The notes under the pieces: generated by a model
The model's database searches: none
What the model was told of the DNA's origin: nothing
Seen by the model: only the letters and a program-made list of their open reading frames with translations
Part shown: positions 1 through 8,018 of the stretch, piece by piece
How positions within the stretch are numbered: position 1 is the first letter of the stretch
How the letters are laid out: each line of letters starts with the position of its first letter
Source: Streptomyces sp. Q6
GTDB taxonomy: Bacteria; Actinomycetota; Actinomycetes; Streptomycetales; Streptomycetaceae
Assembly: GCF_036967205.1 (NCBI RefSeq)
Contig: NZ_CP146022.1
Location: 4,588,001-4,652,000, forward strand
DNA: 64,000 nt
Direction of reading: 5' to 3'
Translations under genes and position numbers: made by a program

Positions 1-156
1 GGTCAGGCGGCGGGCCTGCTCGGCCCAGAAACCGAGCCGGTCAGCCTTGGCCTGCTCGTACGCCGCCGCCGTGACGTTGGCGCTCGCGGCCAGGTCAGCC
101 GGCGGCGCGAAGCGACGCTCCTCCTTCAAGAGGTTGGCCAGGCTTTCGTTGCTCAC
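1..156 (-). CDS. acsA: Acetyl-CoA synthetase, N-terminal fragment
   Basis: The first 52 residues of a protein that runs off the window. They begin VSNESLANLLKEERRF and continue into the helical segment ending FWAEQARRLT, the usual N-terminus of actinobacterial AMP-forming acetyl-CoA synthetase. The family activates acetate to acetyl-CoA through acetyl-AMP in the cytoplasm. The GTG start is placed by a GGAGAAG ribosome site a few bases upstream. The AMP-binding and lysine-acetylation motifs lie outside the window, so the call rests on the N-terminal signature only. A DasR-like palindrome lies about 90 bases upstream, which suggests control by amino-sugar or acetate metabolism. Confidence 0.85.
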   Translation of the reverse strand, partial: MSNESLANLLKEERRFAPPADLAASANVTAAAYEQAKADRLGFWAEQARRLT

Positions 157-243
157 GACGCTTCTCCCATTCCCAGGGTGTCCGTTGTGTCCCAGGCCAC
201 AGCTCATCAGACGGTGACCCCTGCTGACAAGGGCCGCCGTCGA

Positions 244-259
244 AATGGTTTAGACCTGT
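244..259 (-). promoter_or_regulatory. DasR-like operator (dre box) upstream of acsA
   Basis: The 16-mer AATGGTTTAGACCTGT matches 13 of 16 positions of the DasR consensus A(C/G)TGGTCTAGACCA(C/G)T. It lies between acsA and the divergent sigma-factor gene, 88 bases from the acsA start. DasR is the GntR-family repressor of N-acetylglucosamine metabolism in Streptomyces. From memory, direct repression of acsA by DasR has been reported in Saccharopolyspora erythraea. Binding here is inference. Confidence 0.5.
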
Positions 260-405
260 TGTCGGTGGTGCGGCGGCTTTCGGTGCGGCACTTGGTCTCA
301 CGACCGGAACGCCCAAGCGGTTCACTCGGTAACGCTTCCGCCCGCCCGCCCCAAGTACCGGTGAAGAGCCAGTGAGCAGTCCGAGTCGGACGAAGGAGAC
401 ACCGA

Positions 406-1014
406 GTGGAACGGACAAGGGGTGGGCCCGCCGCCGCGGCGCGCGATCCCGAACTCTTCGCGGAGTTCTACCGGAGACACCTGGACGCGGTGATGCGCTT
501 CGTCGCCCGGCGCGTCGACGACCCGCACACCGTCGCGGATCTGACGGCGGAGATATTCCTCGCGGTCCTCGACTCCGCGCACACCTACCGGCCGGGCCTC
601 GGCAGTGAGACCGGCTGGCTGTACGGCATCGCCCGCAACGTCGTCTCCGCCGAGCGCCGCAGGGTCGCCCGCGACACCCGGCGCGATCAACGCGTCAGCG
701 GGCGGCGCCTGTTGGAGGCCGACGACATCACGCGCATCGAGGAGCGCGTCGACGCGGAGCGGCGGGGGCGGCGCGCGGCCGTCGCCATGGAGTCGCTGCC
801 GGACGGCGAGCGGGCCGTCCTGGAGCTGATCGCGGTCGACGAACTGACCGTCACGGAGGCCGCCGCCGCCCTCGGCATCCGCCAGGTCACCGCCCGCGTC
901 CGACTGCACCGCGCCCGCAAGGCGCTGCGCGCGTACGCCACCGACGACGCACGGACCGTCTCCGCACCCACCACACCCACCACACCCACGTATGCGACCG
1001 GGGGAGAAGCATGA
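406..1014 (+). CDS. ECF-type RNA polymerase sigma factor
   Basis: 202 residues with the two-domain sigma-70 layout. Region 2 is at about residues 17-85 (FAEFYRRHLDAVMRFVARRV, then WLYGIARNVV). Region 4 is at about 125-180 (LPDGERAVLELIAVDELTVTEAAAALG, then an HTH ending RLHRARKAL). The GTG start follows GAAGGAG by 8 bases. The C-terminal tail has a Thr-Pro repeat. The stop overlaps the next start (ATGA at 1011-1014), so sigma factor and membrane partner are translationally coupled, the usual arrangement for an ECF sigma and its regulator. The promoter specificity and inducing signal cannot be read from sequence. Confidence 0.88.
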   Translation: MERTRGGPAAAARDPELFAEFYRRHLDAVMRFVARRVDDPHTVADLTAEIFLAVLDSAHTYRPGLGSETGWLYGIARNVVSAERRRVARDTRRDQRVSGRRLLEADDITRIEERVDAERRGRRAAVAMESLPDGERAVLELIAVDELTVTEAAAALGIRQVTARVRLHRARKALRAYATDDARTVSAPTTPTTPTYATGGEA

Positions 1015-1687
1015 GCACGAGGACGACGTTCGAGGACCGGCTGCTGAGCGAGTTGCAGCAGGAGATCACCCGGCGCGCGGCCGCCGCGCCGGCCACCGCG
1101 ACGGCGCCGCCCGTACGGGTCCGCCGTGTGGTCACCCGCCCCGGCTCGCGCTCGCCGCAGGGGTCTGCGCGGCGGCGGGACTCGCCACGGTGCTGGCACC
1201 GGGTTCCCCCACCGACACCCCGGCCTACGCGCTGGAGCGGCACGACGACGGCAGCGTCACGCTGACCATCGAGGACCTGGCCCTCGACTCCGAGGGGCAG
1301 GCCGACCTCGCCGGACGGCTGAAGGCGGAGGGCATCACCGTCAGCAGCGACACCCTGAAGGAGGGCTACCGGTGCAGGAGTCCGCGCGGCACGAGCCTGC
1401 CCGGCTCGTTCACGCCCGACCACGGTTCCTCGCCCCGGGACGGCAAGACCGGCACCCGGGCGGTGGAGCGGGACCTGGTGCGGAGCGCCGCCGTGGCCGG
1501 GACCTGGAAGGTCACGCTCCGCAGGGGTGACTCGCTGGCCTTCGAGAACCAGGAGCCGGTCAAGGGCAAGGGCCGGACGGGGATGTTCTACGCCGTGCGC
1601 GGCGAACTCGCCCCGTGCGTACCGGTACCGGTCGAGCAGCCCGCCACGGAGCCGACGGGATCGCCGGACATCCGCACGGCGAAGTGA
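1011..1687 (+). pseudogene. Membrane-anchored partner of the ECF sigma factor, frameshifted
   Basis: Translation starts at the ATGA overlap and reads MSTRTTFEDRLLSEL through about residue 43 (RRVVTR). The frame then fails. A second frame carries the rest: a membrane segment (LALAAGVCAAAGLATVL) followed by an exported domain of about 150 residues ending DIRTAK. One extra C in the C4 run at 1139-1142 would join the two parts into a 226-residue protein with an N-terminal cytoplasmic stretch, one membrane helix and a C-terminal outer domain. This suits a partner of the upstream sigma factor, though no zinc-binding anti-sigma motif is seen. It may be a real frameshift or a base-calling error in the run. 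Confidence 0.65.
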
Positions 1688-1689
1688 GA

Positions 1690-1730
1690 ACGGGGGTGCG
1701 GCCGGGAAGGGGACCCGGCCGCACCCCCGT
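1690..1730. terminator. Bidirectional hairpin terminator
   Basis: A perfect 17-bp stem (1690-1706 paired with 1714-1730) with a 7-base loop. It sits between two convergent genes, the frameshifted membrane protein ending at 1687 and the SulP-carbonic anhydrase gene ending at 1739. There is no U-tract, as is common in Streptomyces. Confidence 0.8.
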
Positions 1731-1738
1731 CCGGCTGT

Positions 1739-4144
1739 TCACGCCGGGCTGGGCTGGCCTTCCTCCGCGCCGTCCACGTGGCCGAAGACCGGATCGCCCT
1801 CGGTGAGCAGATACGCCTGCGCCTCACCGACGTGGAAGTACATCCCGTGCAGTTCGAGCGCGCCCTGCTCCAGGGCCCGTGCGACCGACTCGTGCGCCCG
1901 CAGATGCTCCAGCTGCTGGACCACGTTGGTCAGGCAGAGCTGCTCGATCGCGTCGGCGGGCGCGCGGCCCGCGAGCCGCGCCCACGGCAGAGCCTTGTCT
2001 GTCATCCGCTCCAGGCTCGGCATCCCGTGCCGCAGCCACCGCTTGAGCGGCGTCTGCGCGCCGCTCCCGGTGGGCGGGCTGGTGAGCAGCGCCTGCATGG
2101 CCCCGCACCCGGAGTGCCCGCACACGGTGATCGACTGCACCTTCAGCACGTCGACGGCGTACTCGATCGCCGCCGCCACCGAGTCGTCACCGGCCTCGGC
2201 GCCGGGCAGCGGGACGAGATTGCCCACGTTCCGTACGACGAAGAGGTCGCCGGGACCGCTGGACGTGATCATCGAGGTGACCAGCCGCGAATCGGCGCAG
2301 GTGAGGAAGAGCTGGGTGGGCTTCTGCCCCTCCCGCGCGAGCCGCGCCAGCTCGCTGCGGACGAGCGGCGCCGTGTTGCGCTGGAACGCGCTGATCCCAC
2401 TGGCCAGTTGATGCCCGCCACGCCGCGTGGGCGCGGGAGCGGACGCCGATGCCGATGCCGACGCGGTTTCGGGCGAGGGCGACGGCGAGGCCGCGGGGGT
2501 GTGGTCGTTCGGCCGGTCGCAGTGGTGGTTGCGCCACGGCGTCCAGGGACGGCAGCACGAGTGCGCCGCCCTGGCCGGCTCGGCGATCCGGGCTCCGCCG
2601 CGCCCGCCCGTCGCGACCTTGCCGCCCTGCGCGACGTGCGACTTCTGCCAGTCCTGCAAGGCCTCGTACGCGGCGTGGTCCATGAACGACCCGTCCAACT
2701 CCACGACGCAGTCGGCCCCATGGGGCACCTGGTGCAGGGAGCGGCTCAGCCGGGGCACGGCGAGGAACGTCAACTGCCCGCGGACGCGCACATGGTGGAC
2801 GCCGCTCGTGTCCACGTCGTGCGTGATGCGGGTGCGCGTGAGGCGGTGCAGCGCGACCCCGACGGCGACCGCGACACCGAGTCCGACGCCTTCGAGGACG
2901 CCGAAGAGGACGACGCCGAGGGTGGTCACGACGTACACCAGGACCTCACGGTGGCGGGTGACCGTGCGGATGTGGTTCAGGGACACCATCTGGATGCCGA
3001 CCGCCATCACCAGGGCGGCGAGCGAGGCGAGCGGGATCAGCTCCAGGACGGGGATCAGGAACAGCGTGGCCGCCACCACCCAGACGCCGTGCAGCATCGA
3101 GGAGTTCCCGCTCACCGCACCCGCGTTGATGTTCGCCGTGCTGCGCACCGCGACGCCGGCGACGGGCAGTCCGCCGAGCGAACCGGAGACGATGTTCGAC
3201 GCGCCCTGGGAGAGCAGCTCCCGGTCCAGGTTCGAGCGGCGCATCTCGGGCGGCAGGTCGGTCCGTGCCGCGGCCATCTTGTCCACGGCGACGGCCCCGA
3301 GCAGCGACTGCACGCTGCACACCAGGGTGGTCGTCAGGACGGCGGCGGCGATCCCGAGCACCGGCCCGTCCGGCAGCCCGGCGAGGGCGTGACTGCTCCA
3401 GGACGGCAGGTCCACCTCGGGCAGCGTCAGGCCGAACAGGGCGGTCGCCGCGCTCGCGGCCGTCACGGCGACGAGCGCCGCCGGTACCTTGCGCGTGGCC
3501 CGCCCGATCCGGCCCGGCACGCGGGGCCAGGCGAAGAGGACGACGAGGGTGAGGGTGCTCATGGCGAGGGCGGCCGGTTGCACGTCGGCCAACTGGGCGG
3601 GCAGCGCCCGCACGTTGTCGATCACGGCGCTCTCGGGGGTGCCGCCGAGGACGATGTGCAGCTGGGCCACGGCGATGGTGATGCCGATCCCGGCGAGCAT
3701 GCCGTGCACGACGGCCGGGCTGACGGCGAGGGCGGTGCGGGCCACCCGCAGGCAGCCGAGCCCGAGCTGGGCGACCCCGGCCATCACGGTGATCGCGCAG
3801 GTGGTCCGCCAGCCGTAGCGCTGGATCAGCTCGGCGGTGACCACGGTGAGGCCGGCGGCGGGGCCGCTGACCTGGAGCGGGGCGCCGCCCAGGGCGCCGG
3901 CGACGAGTCCGCCGACGGCGGCGGCGACGAGCCCGGACTCCAGGGGCGCGCCGGTCGCCAGGGCGATGCCGAGGGACAGGGGCAGGGCGATCAGGAAGAC
4001 CGCGACGGACGCGGACAGATCGGCGCCCGCGAGGTGGAAGCGGCGGCGGGGCGCCGGTGGCGGACTGTGCGCCTTGCGGGCGGCGGCTGTGGGCTCGTCC
4101 GTCCGGTCGGAGTCACTGGCACGAGTAGGTACGCAGGCAGACAT
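1739..4144 (-). CDS. SulP-family anion transporter fused to beta-carbonic anhydrase
   Basis: 801 residues. The N-terminal 40 residues are polar. About 45-440 is a SulP transporter with roughly ten or more membrane helices and the conserved VSGPAAGLTVV segment. About 450-530 resembles a STAS remnant. After a low-complexity Ala-Ser-Pro linker, about 575-801 is a beta-class carbonic anhydrase with zinc ligands Cys in CADSR (about 616) and His/Cys in HSGC (about 676 and 679). The likely role is bicarbonate or other anion uptake coupled to CO2/HCO3- conversion at the inner membrane face. ATG follows GGAGGAG; an upstream in-frame ATG at 4261 has no comparable ribosome site. The substrate is inferred from the fusion. 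Confidence 0.9.
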   Translation of the reverse strand: MSACVPTRASDSDRTDEPTAAARKAHSPPPAPRRRFHLAGADLSASVAVFLIALPLSLGIALATGAPLESGLVAAAVGGLVAGALGGAPLQVSGPAAGLTVVTAELIQRYGWRTTCAITVMAGVAQLGLGCLRVARTALAVSPAVVHGMLAGIGITIAVAQLHIVLGGTPESAVIDNVRALPAQLADVQPAALAMSTLTLVVLFAWPRVPGRIGRATRKVPAALVAVTAASAATALFGLTLPEVDLPSWSSHALAGLPDGPVLGIAAAVLTTTLVCSVQSLLGAVAVDKMAAARTDLPPEMRRSNLDRELLSQGASNIVSGSLGGLPVAGVAVRSTANINAGAVSGNSSMLHGVWVVAATLFLIPVLELIPLASLAALVMAVGIQMVSLNHIRTVTRHREVLVYVVTTLGVVLFGVLEGVGLGVAVAVGVALHRLTRTRITHDVDTSGVHHVRVRGQLTFLAVPRLSRSLHQVPHGADCVVELDGSFMDHAAYEALQDWQKSHVAQGGKVATGGRGGARIAEPARAAHSCCRPWTPWRNHHCDRPNDHTPAASPSPSPETASASASASAPAPTRRGGHQLASGISAFQRNTAPLVRSELARLAREGQKPTQLFLTCADSRLVTSMITSSGPGDLFVVRNVGNLVPLPGAEAGDDSVAAAIEYAVDVLKVQSITVCGHSGCGAMQALLTSPPTGSGAQTPLKRWLRHGMPSLERMTDKALPWARLAGRAPADAIEQLCLTNVVQQLEHLRAHESVARALEQGALELHGMYFHVGEAQAYLLTEGDPVFGHVDGAEEGQPSPA

Positions 4145-4330
4145 GGTTCCCGTCTCCTCCGGGGTGCAGCGCGGTCGCGGAATGTGGGGGGACCCCTGAG
4201 CGGTGGGTGGGGTCGATCGCGGCCGTGGTTCACGGCGTGCAGCGGCGGGATGAAAAAACAACGCTCGGTAAATGAACAGTAATCCAGAGTAAAGGTTGTG
4301 GACGGATTAACCGGGCAAATGGGGTAATCC

Positions 4331-4348
4331 TTCACTCTGGAGAGTGAA
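4331..4348. promoter_or_regulatory. 18-bp palindrome in the 4145-4483 divergent promoter region
   Basis: TTCACTCT-GG-AGAGTGAA is a perfect dyad in the 339-bp gap between the divergent SulP-carbonic anhydrase and deacetylase genes. This gap is clearly AT-richer than the flanking genes. It also holds related half-sites (CCAGAGTAA near 4283 and AATCC twice). It looks like an operator, but I cannot name the regulator. No gene is seen in the gap. Confidence 0.45.
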
Positions 4349-4483
4349 TAAGATTCTTGGTCGGCTTGTCGGACAAATGCCGCGCCGGACTCGTGCGACG
4401 TTGGCGCCGCCGCCCGCGCAGAGCGGGCATTCCTCGCATTCACCGTCGTGCAAGCCGAGTCCAAGGAAGAAGGTGGGCGGAAG

Positions 4484-5767
4484 ATGGCCGCCACCCAGAG
4501 GATCGTCGCGGGCATCACCGCCGCGGCGGCGTGCGCCGCAGCCCTCGCCGGTTGCGCGAACAGCGACACCGGCGCCGGGTCCCGGCAGGGCGCCCCCGGC
4601 CCCAAGAAGGCCGCCCCCGCCGCCCCCGCCGCGCCCGGCAGCGTGGTCCGCCTGATCGGCGACGGCTCGACCGCGTACACCGGTCAGCAGCCGCACCTGC
4701 CGAGAGCCGAGCGCCTGAGACCGGGCCAGAAGCCCCCGCAGTTCGTGGTCTTCTCCTGGGACGGCGCGGGCGAGGACAGCCAGCGGCTCTTCTCGCACTT
4801 CCGCAAGGTCGCCAAGAAGAACAACGCGACCATGACGTACTTCCTCAGCGGCGTGTACATGCTCCCGGAGAACCGGGCGAGCCAGTACCACCCGCCGCAG
4901 CACTCGCCGGGCCGCTCGGACATCGGCTTCAACGACACCAAGGGGATCGCCGACACCGTCGAGCAGCTGCGCGGCGCCTGGCTCGAGGGCAATGAGATCG
5001 GCACCCACTTCAACGGCCACTTCTGCGGCAGCGGCGGTGGCGTCGGCCAGTGGTCGGTGGCCGAGTGGAAGAGCGAGATCCAGCAGGCCAAGTCCTTCGT
5101 GAAGGCGTGGAAGACCAATACGGGCCTGAAGAAGGCGGCGCCGCTGCCCTTCGACTACGACAAGGAACTCGTCGGCGCCCGCACCCCCTGCCTGGAGGGC
5201 CAGAAGAACTTCACGCGCGCGGCCCACGAGATGGGCTTCCGCTACGACACCAGCGGCGTCAACGACCAGCTGTGGCCCAAGAAGAAGAACGGCCTGTGGG
5301 ACCTGTCCATGCAGCTCGTGCCGTTCAAGGGGCACCGCTACGAGCAGCTCACCATGGACTACAACTTCATGGTCAACCAGTCGGGTACGGCGACCCAGGG
5401 CGACCCCGCCAAGCAGGAGTTCTGGGGCGACGAGATGCGCGACAGCCTGCTCGCCGGCTTCGACCGCGCCTACCGGGGCAACCGCGCCCCGCTGATCATC
5501 GGCAACCACTTCGAGTCCTGGAACGGCGGCCACTACATGCGCGCCGTCGAGGAGACGGTCGAGGCGGTCTGCACCAAGCGCGACGTCCGCTGCGTCTCCT
5601 TCCGGCAGCTCGCCGACTGGCTCGACGCGCAGGACCCGCAGACGGTGCACAAGCTCACCACGCTCGGCGTCGGCCAGGCGCCGCAGCAGGGCTGGGCGTC
5701 GTTCCTGGCCGACAAGCCCGCCCCGGCCCCCAAGGGGGTACCGGGCGCCCCGGCCGCCAAGCCGTAG
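4484..5767 (+). CDS. Polysaccharide-deacetylase-like lipoprotein
   Basis: 427 residues from the chosen ATG. A lipoprotein signal ends in the lipobox ALAGC within the first 25 residues, so the protein should be lipid-anchored outside the membrane. The mature part has an Ala-Pro linker and then a NodB-like barrel. FSWDGAGED corresponds to the catalytic-Asp motif and GTHFNGHFCG to the metal-binding H-x3-H motif. It may act on cell-wall or other surface glycans, but the barrel is longer than a canonical NodB domain and the substrate is unknown. A possible upstream ATG at 4448 would put 12 charged residues before the signal peptide and is less likely. Confidence 0.75.
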   Translation: MAATQRIVAGITAAAACAAALAGCANSDTGAGSRQGAPGPKKAAPAAPAAPGSVVRLIGDGSTAYTGQQPHLPRAERLRPGQKPPQFVVFSWDGAGEDSQRLFSHFRKVAKKNNATMTYFLSGVYMLPENRASQYHPPQHSPGRSDIGFNDTKGIADTVEQLRGAWLEGNEIGTHFNGHFCGSGGGVGQWSVAEWKSEIQQAKSFVKAWKTNTGLKKAAPLPFDYDKELVGARTPCLEGQKNFTRAAHEMGFRYDTSGVNDQLWPKKKNGLWDLSMQLVPFKGHRYEQLTMDYNFMVNQSGTATQGDPAKQEFWGDEMRDSLLAGFDRAYRGNRAPLIIGNHFESWNGGHYMRAVEETVEAVCTKRDVRCVSFRQLADWLDAQDPQTVHKLTTLGVGQAPQQGWASFLADKPAPAPKGVPGAPAAKP

Positions 5768-5773
5768 CCCGGA

Positions 5774-6754
5774 TCAGGCGGTCGCGACGACACTCTCGCG
5801 GAGCACGAAGGCGGGGTCGACCTGGGAAGCCAGGTCGGCGCCCGTCTTCTCGTTGCCCCAGCTCTGGGCGTTCTTCAGGTGGAAGTGGACCATCTGGCGC
5901 GAGTAACGCTCCCAGTCGCGGGACGTGTACGTGGCGTCGGCCGCGGCCTGAAGTGCTTGCAGGGAAGCCCTGTTGGCCTCCTCCAGGAGCTCGAAGCGCG
6001 GCGGCCGCCCCTTCTCCATGGCGCGCACCCAGTCCGAGTGCCCCACGGTGACGAGCAGGTCGTCGCCGACCTCGGAGCGCAGGAAGTCGAGGTCGTCCTC
6101 CCCCTGCACCTTGTTGCCCACGACCTTCAGGGCGACCCCGAAGTCCCGCGCGTACTCCTTGTACTGGCGGTAGACCGAGATCCCCTTGCGGGTCGGCTCG
6201 GCGACCAGGAACGTCATGTCGAAGCGGGTGAACATGCCGGAGGCGAAGGAGTCGGAGCCCGCGGTCATGTCGACCACCACGTACTCGCCCTGGCCGTCGA
6301 CGAGGTGGTTCAGGCACAGCTCCACCGCTCCGGTCTTGGAGTGGTAGCAGGAGACGCCGAGGTCGGCCTCGGTGAAGGGGCCGGTGACCATCAGGCGCAC
6401 CGTGCCGCCGTCGAGTTCCACGGGCCGCGCGCAGGCGTCGTACACCGGGTTGTTCTCGCGGACGCGCAGCAGCCGCGAGCCGTCGCCCGGCGGTGTCGTC
6501 TTGATCATCGTGTCGGCCGAGGCGATCCGCGGGTTCGAGCCGCGCAGATAGTCCTTGATGAGCGGCAGCCGGGCGCCCATGGCGGGCAGTTCGGCGGCGT
6601 CGTCGTCGTCGACGCCGAGCGCGGCCGCGAGGTGCTGGTTGATGTCGGCGTCGACGGCGATGACCGGGGAGCCGGTGGTGGCGAGGTGGCGGACGAAGAG
6701 CGAGGACAGCGTGGTCTTGCCGCTGCCGCCCTTCCCGACGAAAGCGATCTTCAT
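5774..6754 (-). CDS. CooC/MinD-like P-loop ATPase
   Basis: 326 residues. The deviant Walker A motif GKGGSGKTT is at residues 7-15, followed by switch I (DADINQH) and a Walker B-type VVVDMTAGSD near 150. This is the layout of the SIMIBI group that includes CooC, MinD and Mrp. Members act as ATP-driven metal-insertion or positioning factors; no partner metalloenzyme is visible here. The start MKIAFVGKGG places the P-loop at the extreme N-terminus as expected; a GTG two codons upstream is possible. The gene is divergent from the Fic-fold gene at 6856, a pairing I believe is conserved in Streptomyces. Confidence 0.8.
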   Translation of the reverse strand: MKIAFVGKGGSGKTTLSSLFVRHLATTGSPVIAVDADINQHLAAALGVDDDDAAELPAMGARLPLIKDYLRGSNPRIASADTMIKTTPPGDGSRLLRVRENNPVYDACARPVELDGGTVRLMVTGPFTEADLGVSCYHSKTGAVELCLNHLVDGQGEYVVVDMTAGSDSFASGMFTRFDMTFLVAEPTRKGISVYRQYKEYARDFGVALKVVGNKVQGEDDLDFLRSEVGDDLLVTVGHSDWVRAMEKGRPPRFELLEEANRASLQALQAAADATYTSRDWERYSRQMVHFHLKNAQSWGNEKTGADLASQVDPAFVLRESVVATA

Positions 6755-6855
6755 GTTCACGTAGCGTAGTGCGACGGTGGCCATCCGTGGCGGGTCGGCG
6801 TGAAGAAGACCACTCCTTCGTGGGGCGGGGCCCTGGGGCCCGTAGGGTCGTACTC

Positions 6856-7680
6856 ATGAGTACGACAGCCGACCCCCTCGCCGCTCTCGGCACCCTGCCG
6901 GGCGTCGCCGAGTCCGTGGAGTCCGTGCGCAAGGCCGTGGACCGGGTCTACGGCCACCGGGTCATGCGCCGCCGCAGCAACGAGATCACCTCCGAGGCGG
7001 CGCTGCGCGGTGCGCGCGGCAGCGCGGCGCTGTCCGGCGCGGACTGGGCCCTCGAAGAGGTGCGCAGGCGCTCCGACTTCAGCGGCGCGGACGGCGACAA
7101 GGAGTCGCCCGTCGTCGGCGCCGCACTGCGACTGACCGCCGAAGCGGGTCAACTCCTGTCCATCTGGCGGCAGTCGCCCCTGCGGGTCCTCGCGCGCCTC
7201 CACCTCGTCGCGGCCGCCGACAACGGCGACGCGGTCGGCCGGCCGCGCACGGCGGGCGAGACGGTCGACGAGCCGCTCGTCGAACTCCCGGTGCCGGACG
7301 CGGACGAGGTGGCGGGCCGCCTCGAAGGCCTCTCCCGGCTGATCATCGCGGGGAGTTCGGCGCCCGCCCTGGTGAGCGCCGCCGTCGTGCACGGCGAACT
7401 GCTCGCCGTGCGCCCCTTCGGCTCGCACAACGGCCTGGTCGCGCGCGCGGCCGAGCGCATCGTCCTGGTGGGCAGCGGCCTCGACCCGAAGTCGATCTGC
7501 CCCGCGGAGGTGGGCCACGCCGAGCTGGGACGCGCGGCGTACGCGGCCGCGCTCGACGGCTATGTCTCCGGTACGCCGGAGGGGATGGCGGCCTGGATCG
7601 CCCACTGCGGCAAGGCCGTCGAGCTGGGCGTCAGGGAGTCGACCGCGGTGTGCGAGGCGCTTCAGCGGGGCGCGGCGTGA
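6856..7680 (+). CDS. Fic-fold-like protein with degenerate active site
   Basis: 274 residues. The central part resembles Fic/DOC proteins, which transfer AMP or other phospho-groups to target hydroxyls. The motif region reads VRPFGSHNGLVARAAERI, against the canonical HPFxxGNGRxxR. The catalytic His is Arg (about residue 186) and the GNGR box is altered, so ordinary AMP transfer is doubtful. The ATG start fits a likely leaderless transcript, with a TAGGGT-type -10 at 6843-6848 (poor consensus) 8 bases upstream. The neighbour is a divergent P-loop ATPase. The fold assignment is from motif spacing only. Confidence 0.6.
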   Translation: MSTTADPLAALGTLPGVAESVESVRKAVDRVYGHRVMRRRSNEITSEAALRGARGSAALSGADWALEEVRRRSDFSGADGDKESPVVGAALRLTAEAGQLLSIWRQSPLRVLARLHLVAAADNGDAVGRPRTAGETVDEPLVELPVPDADEVAGRLEGLSRLIIAGSSAPALVSAAVVHGELLAVRPFGSHNGLVARAAERIVLVGSGLDPKSICPAEVGHAELGRAAYAAALDGYVSGTPEGMAAWIAHCGKAVELGVRESTAVCEALQRGAA

Positions 7681-7684
7681 AGAT

Positions 7685-7712
7685 GCGGCGGTACGAGTTC
7701 ACGTACCGCCGC
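7685..7712 (+). terminator. Hairpin terminator after the Fic-fold gene
   Basis: A perfect 11-bp stem (7685-7695 with 7702-7712) and 6-base loop, 5 bases after the stop. From 7713 to 8018 I see no convincing gene or motif. The stretch is less GC-rich than its neighbours and separates the convergent Fic-fold and HAD genes. Confidence 0.75.
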
Positions 7713-8018
7713 TGGCATGTCCACCGGGTTACCAAGCGTCCTCGATATGTTGCCCATCAGGTCGGGAACTTGTGCCCGTCACCTGGTGCGGCTGGCCCGT
7801 AATCGACGGGTCGACGTCGCGTGGGTGCCCTGTGTTCATGCTCGGTCCGTGGGGCCTTGATTGCGTGTGAAGGTGATCCTCTCGGATGTCCTTGGTCTCG
7901 CGGGCCGTTGACTCCTTTGTACTCCTCCCCTGAGGGATGCGAAAGTCCTGGCTCCACTTCTTTACTTTTAGGTTCAAACAGGGCGAACGGGACCCTGGTG
8001 CGAGGCCCCGTCGAGGCC

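Noticed and set aside
1778-4282. 834-codon open frame opposite the SulP-carbonic anhydrase gene
   Set aside because: Low-complexity Arg/Gly/Asp sequence caused by high GC on the opposite strand of a clear gene; no domain.
7729-7839. Minus-strand 36-codon frame (starting MNTGHPRDVDPS) between the Fic-fold and HAD genes
   Set aside because: No ribosome site, weak third-position GC bias and no recognised family; kept as a non-coding gap.
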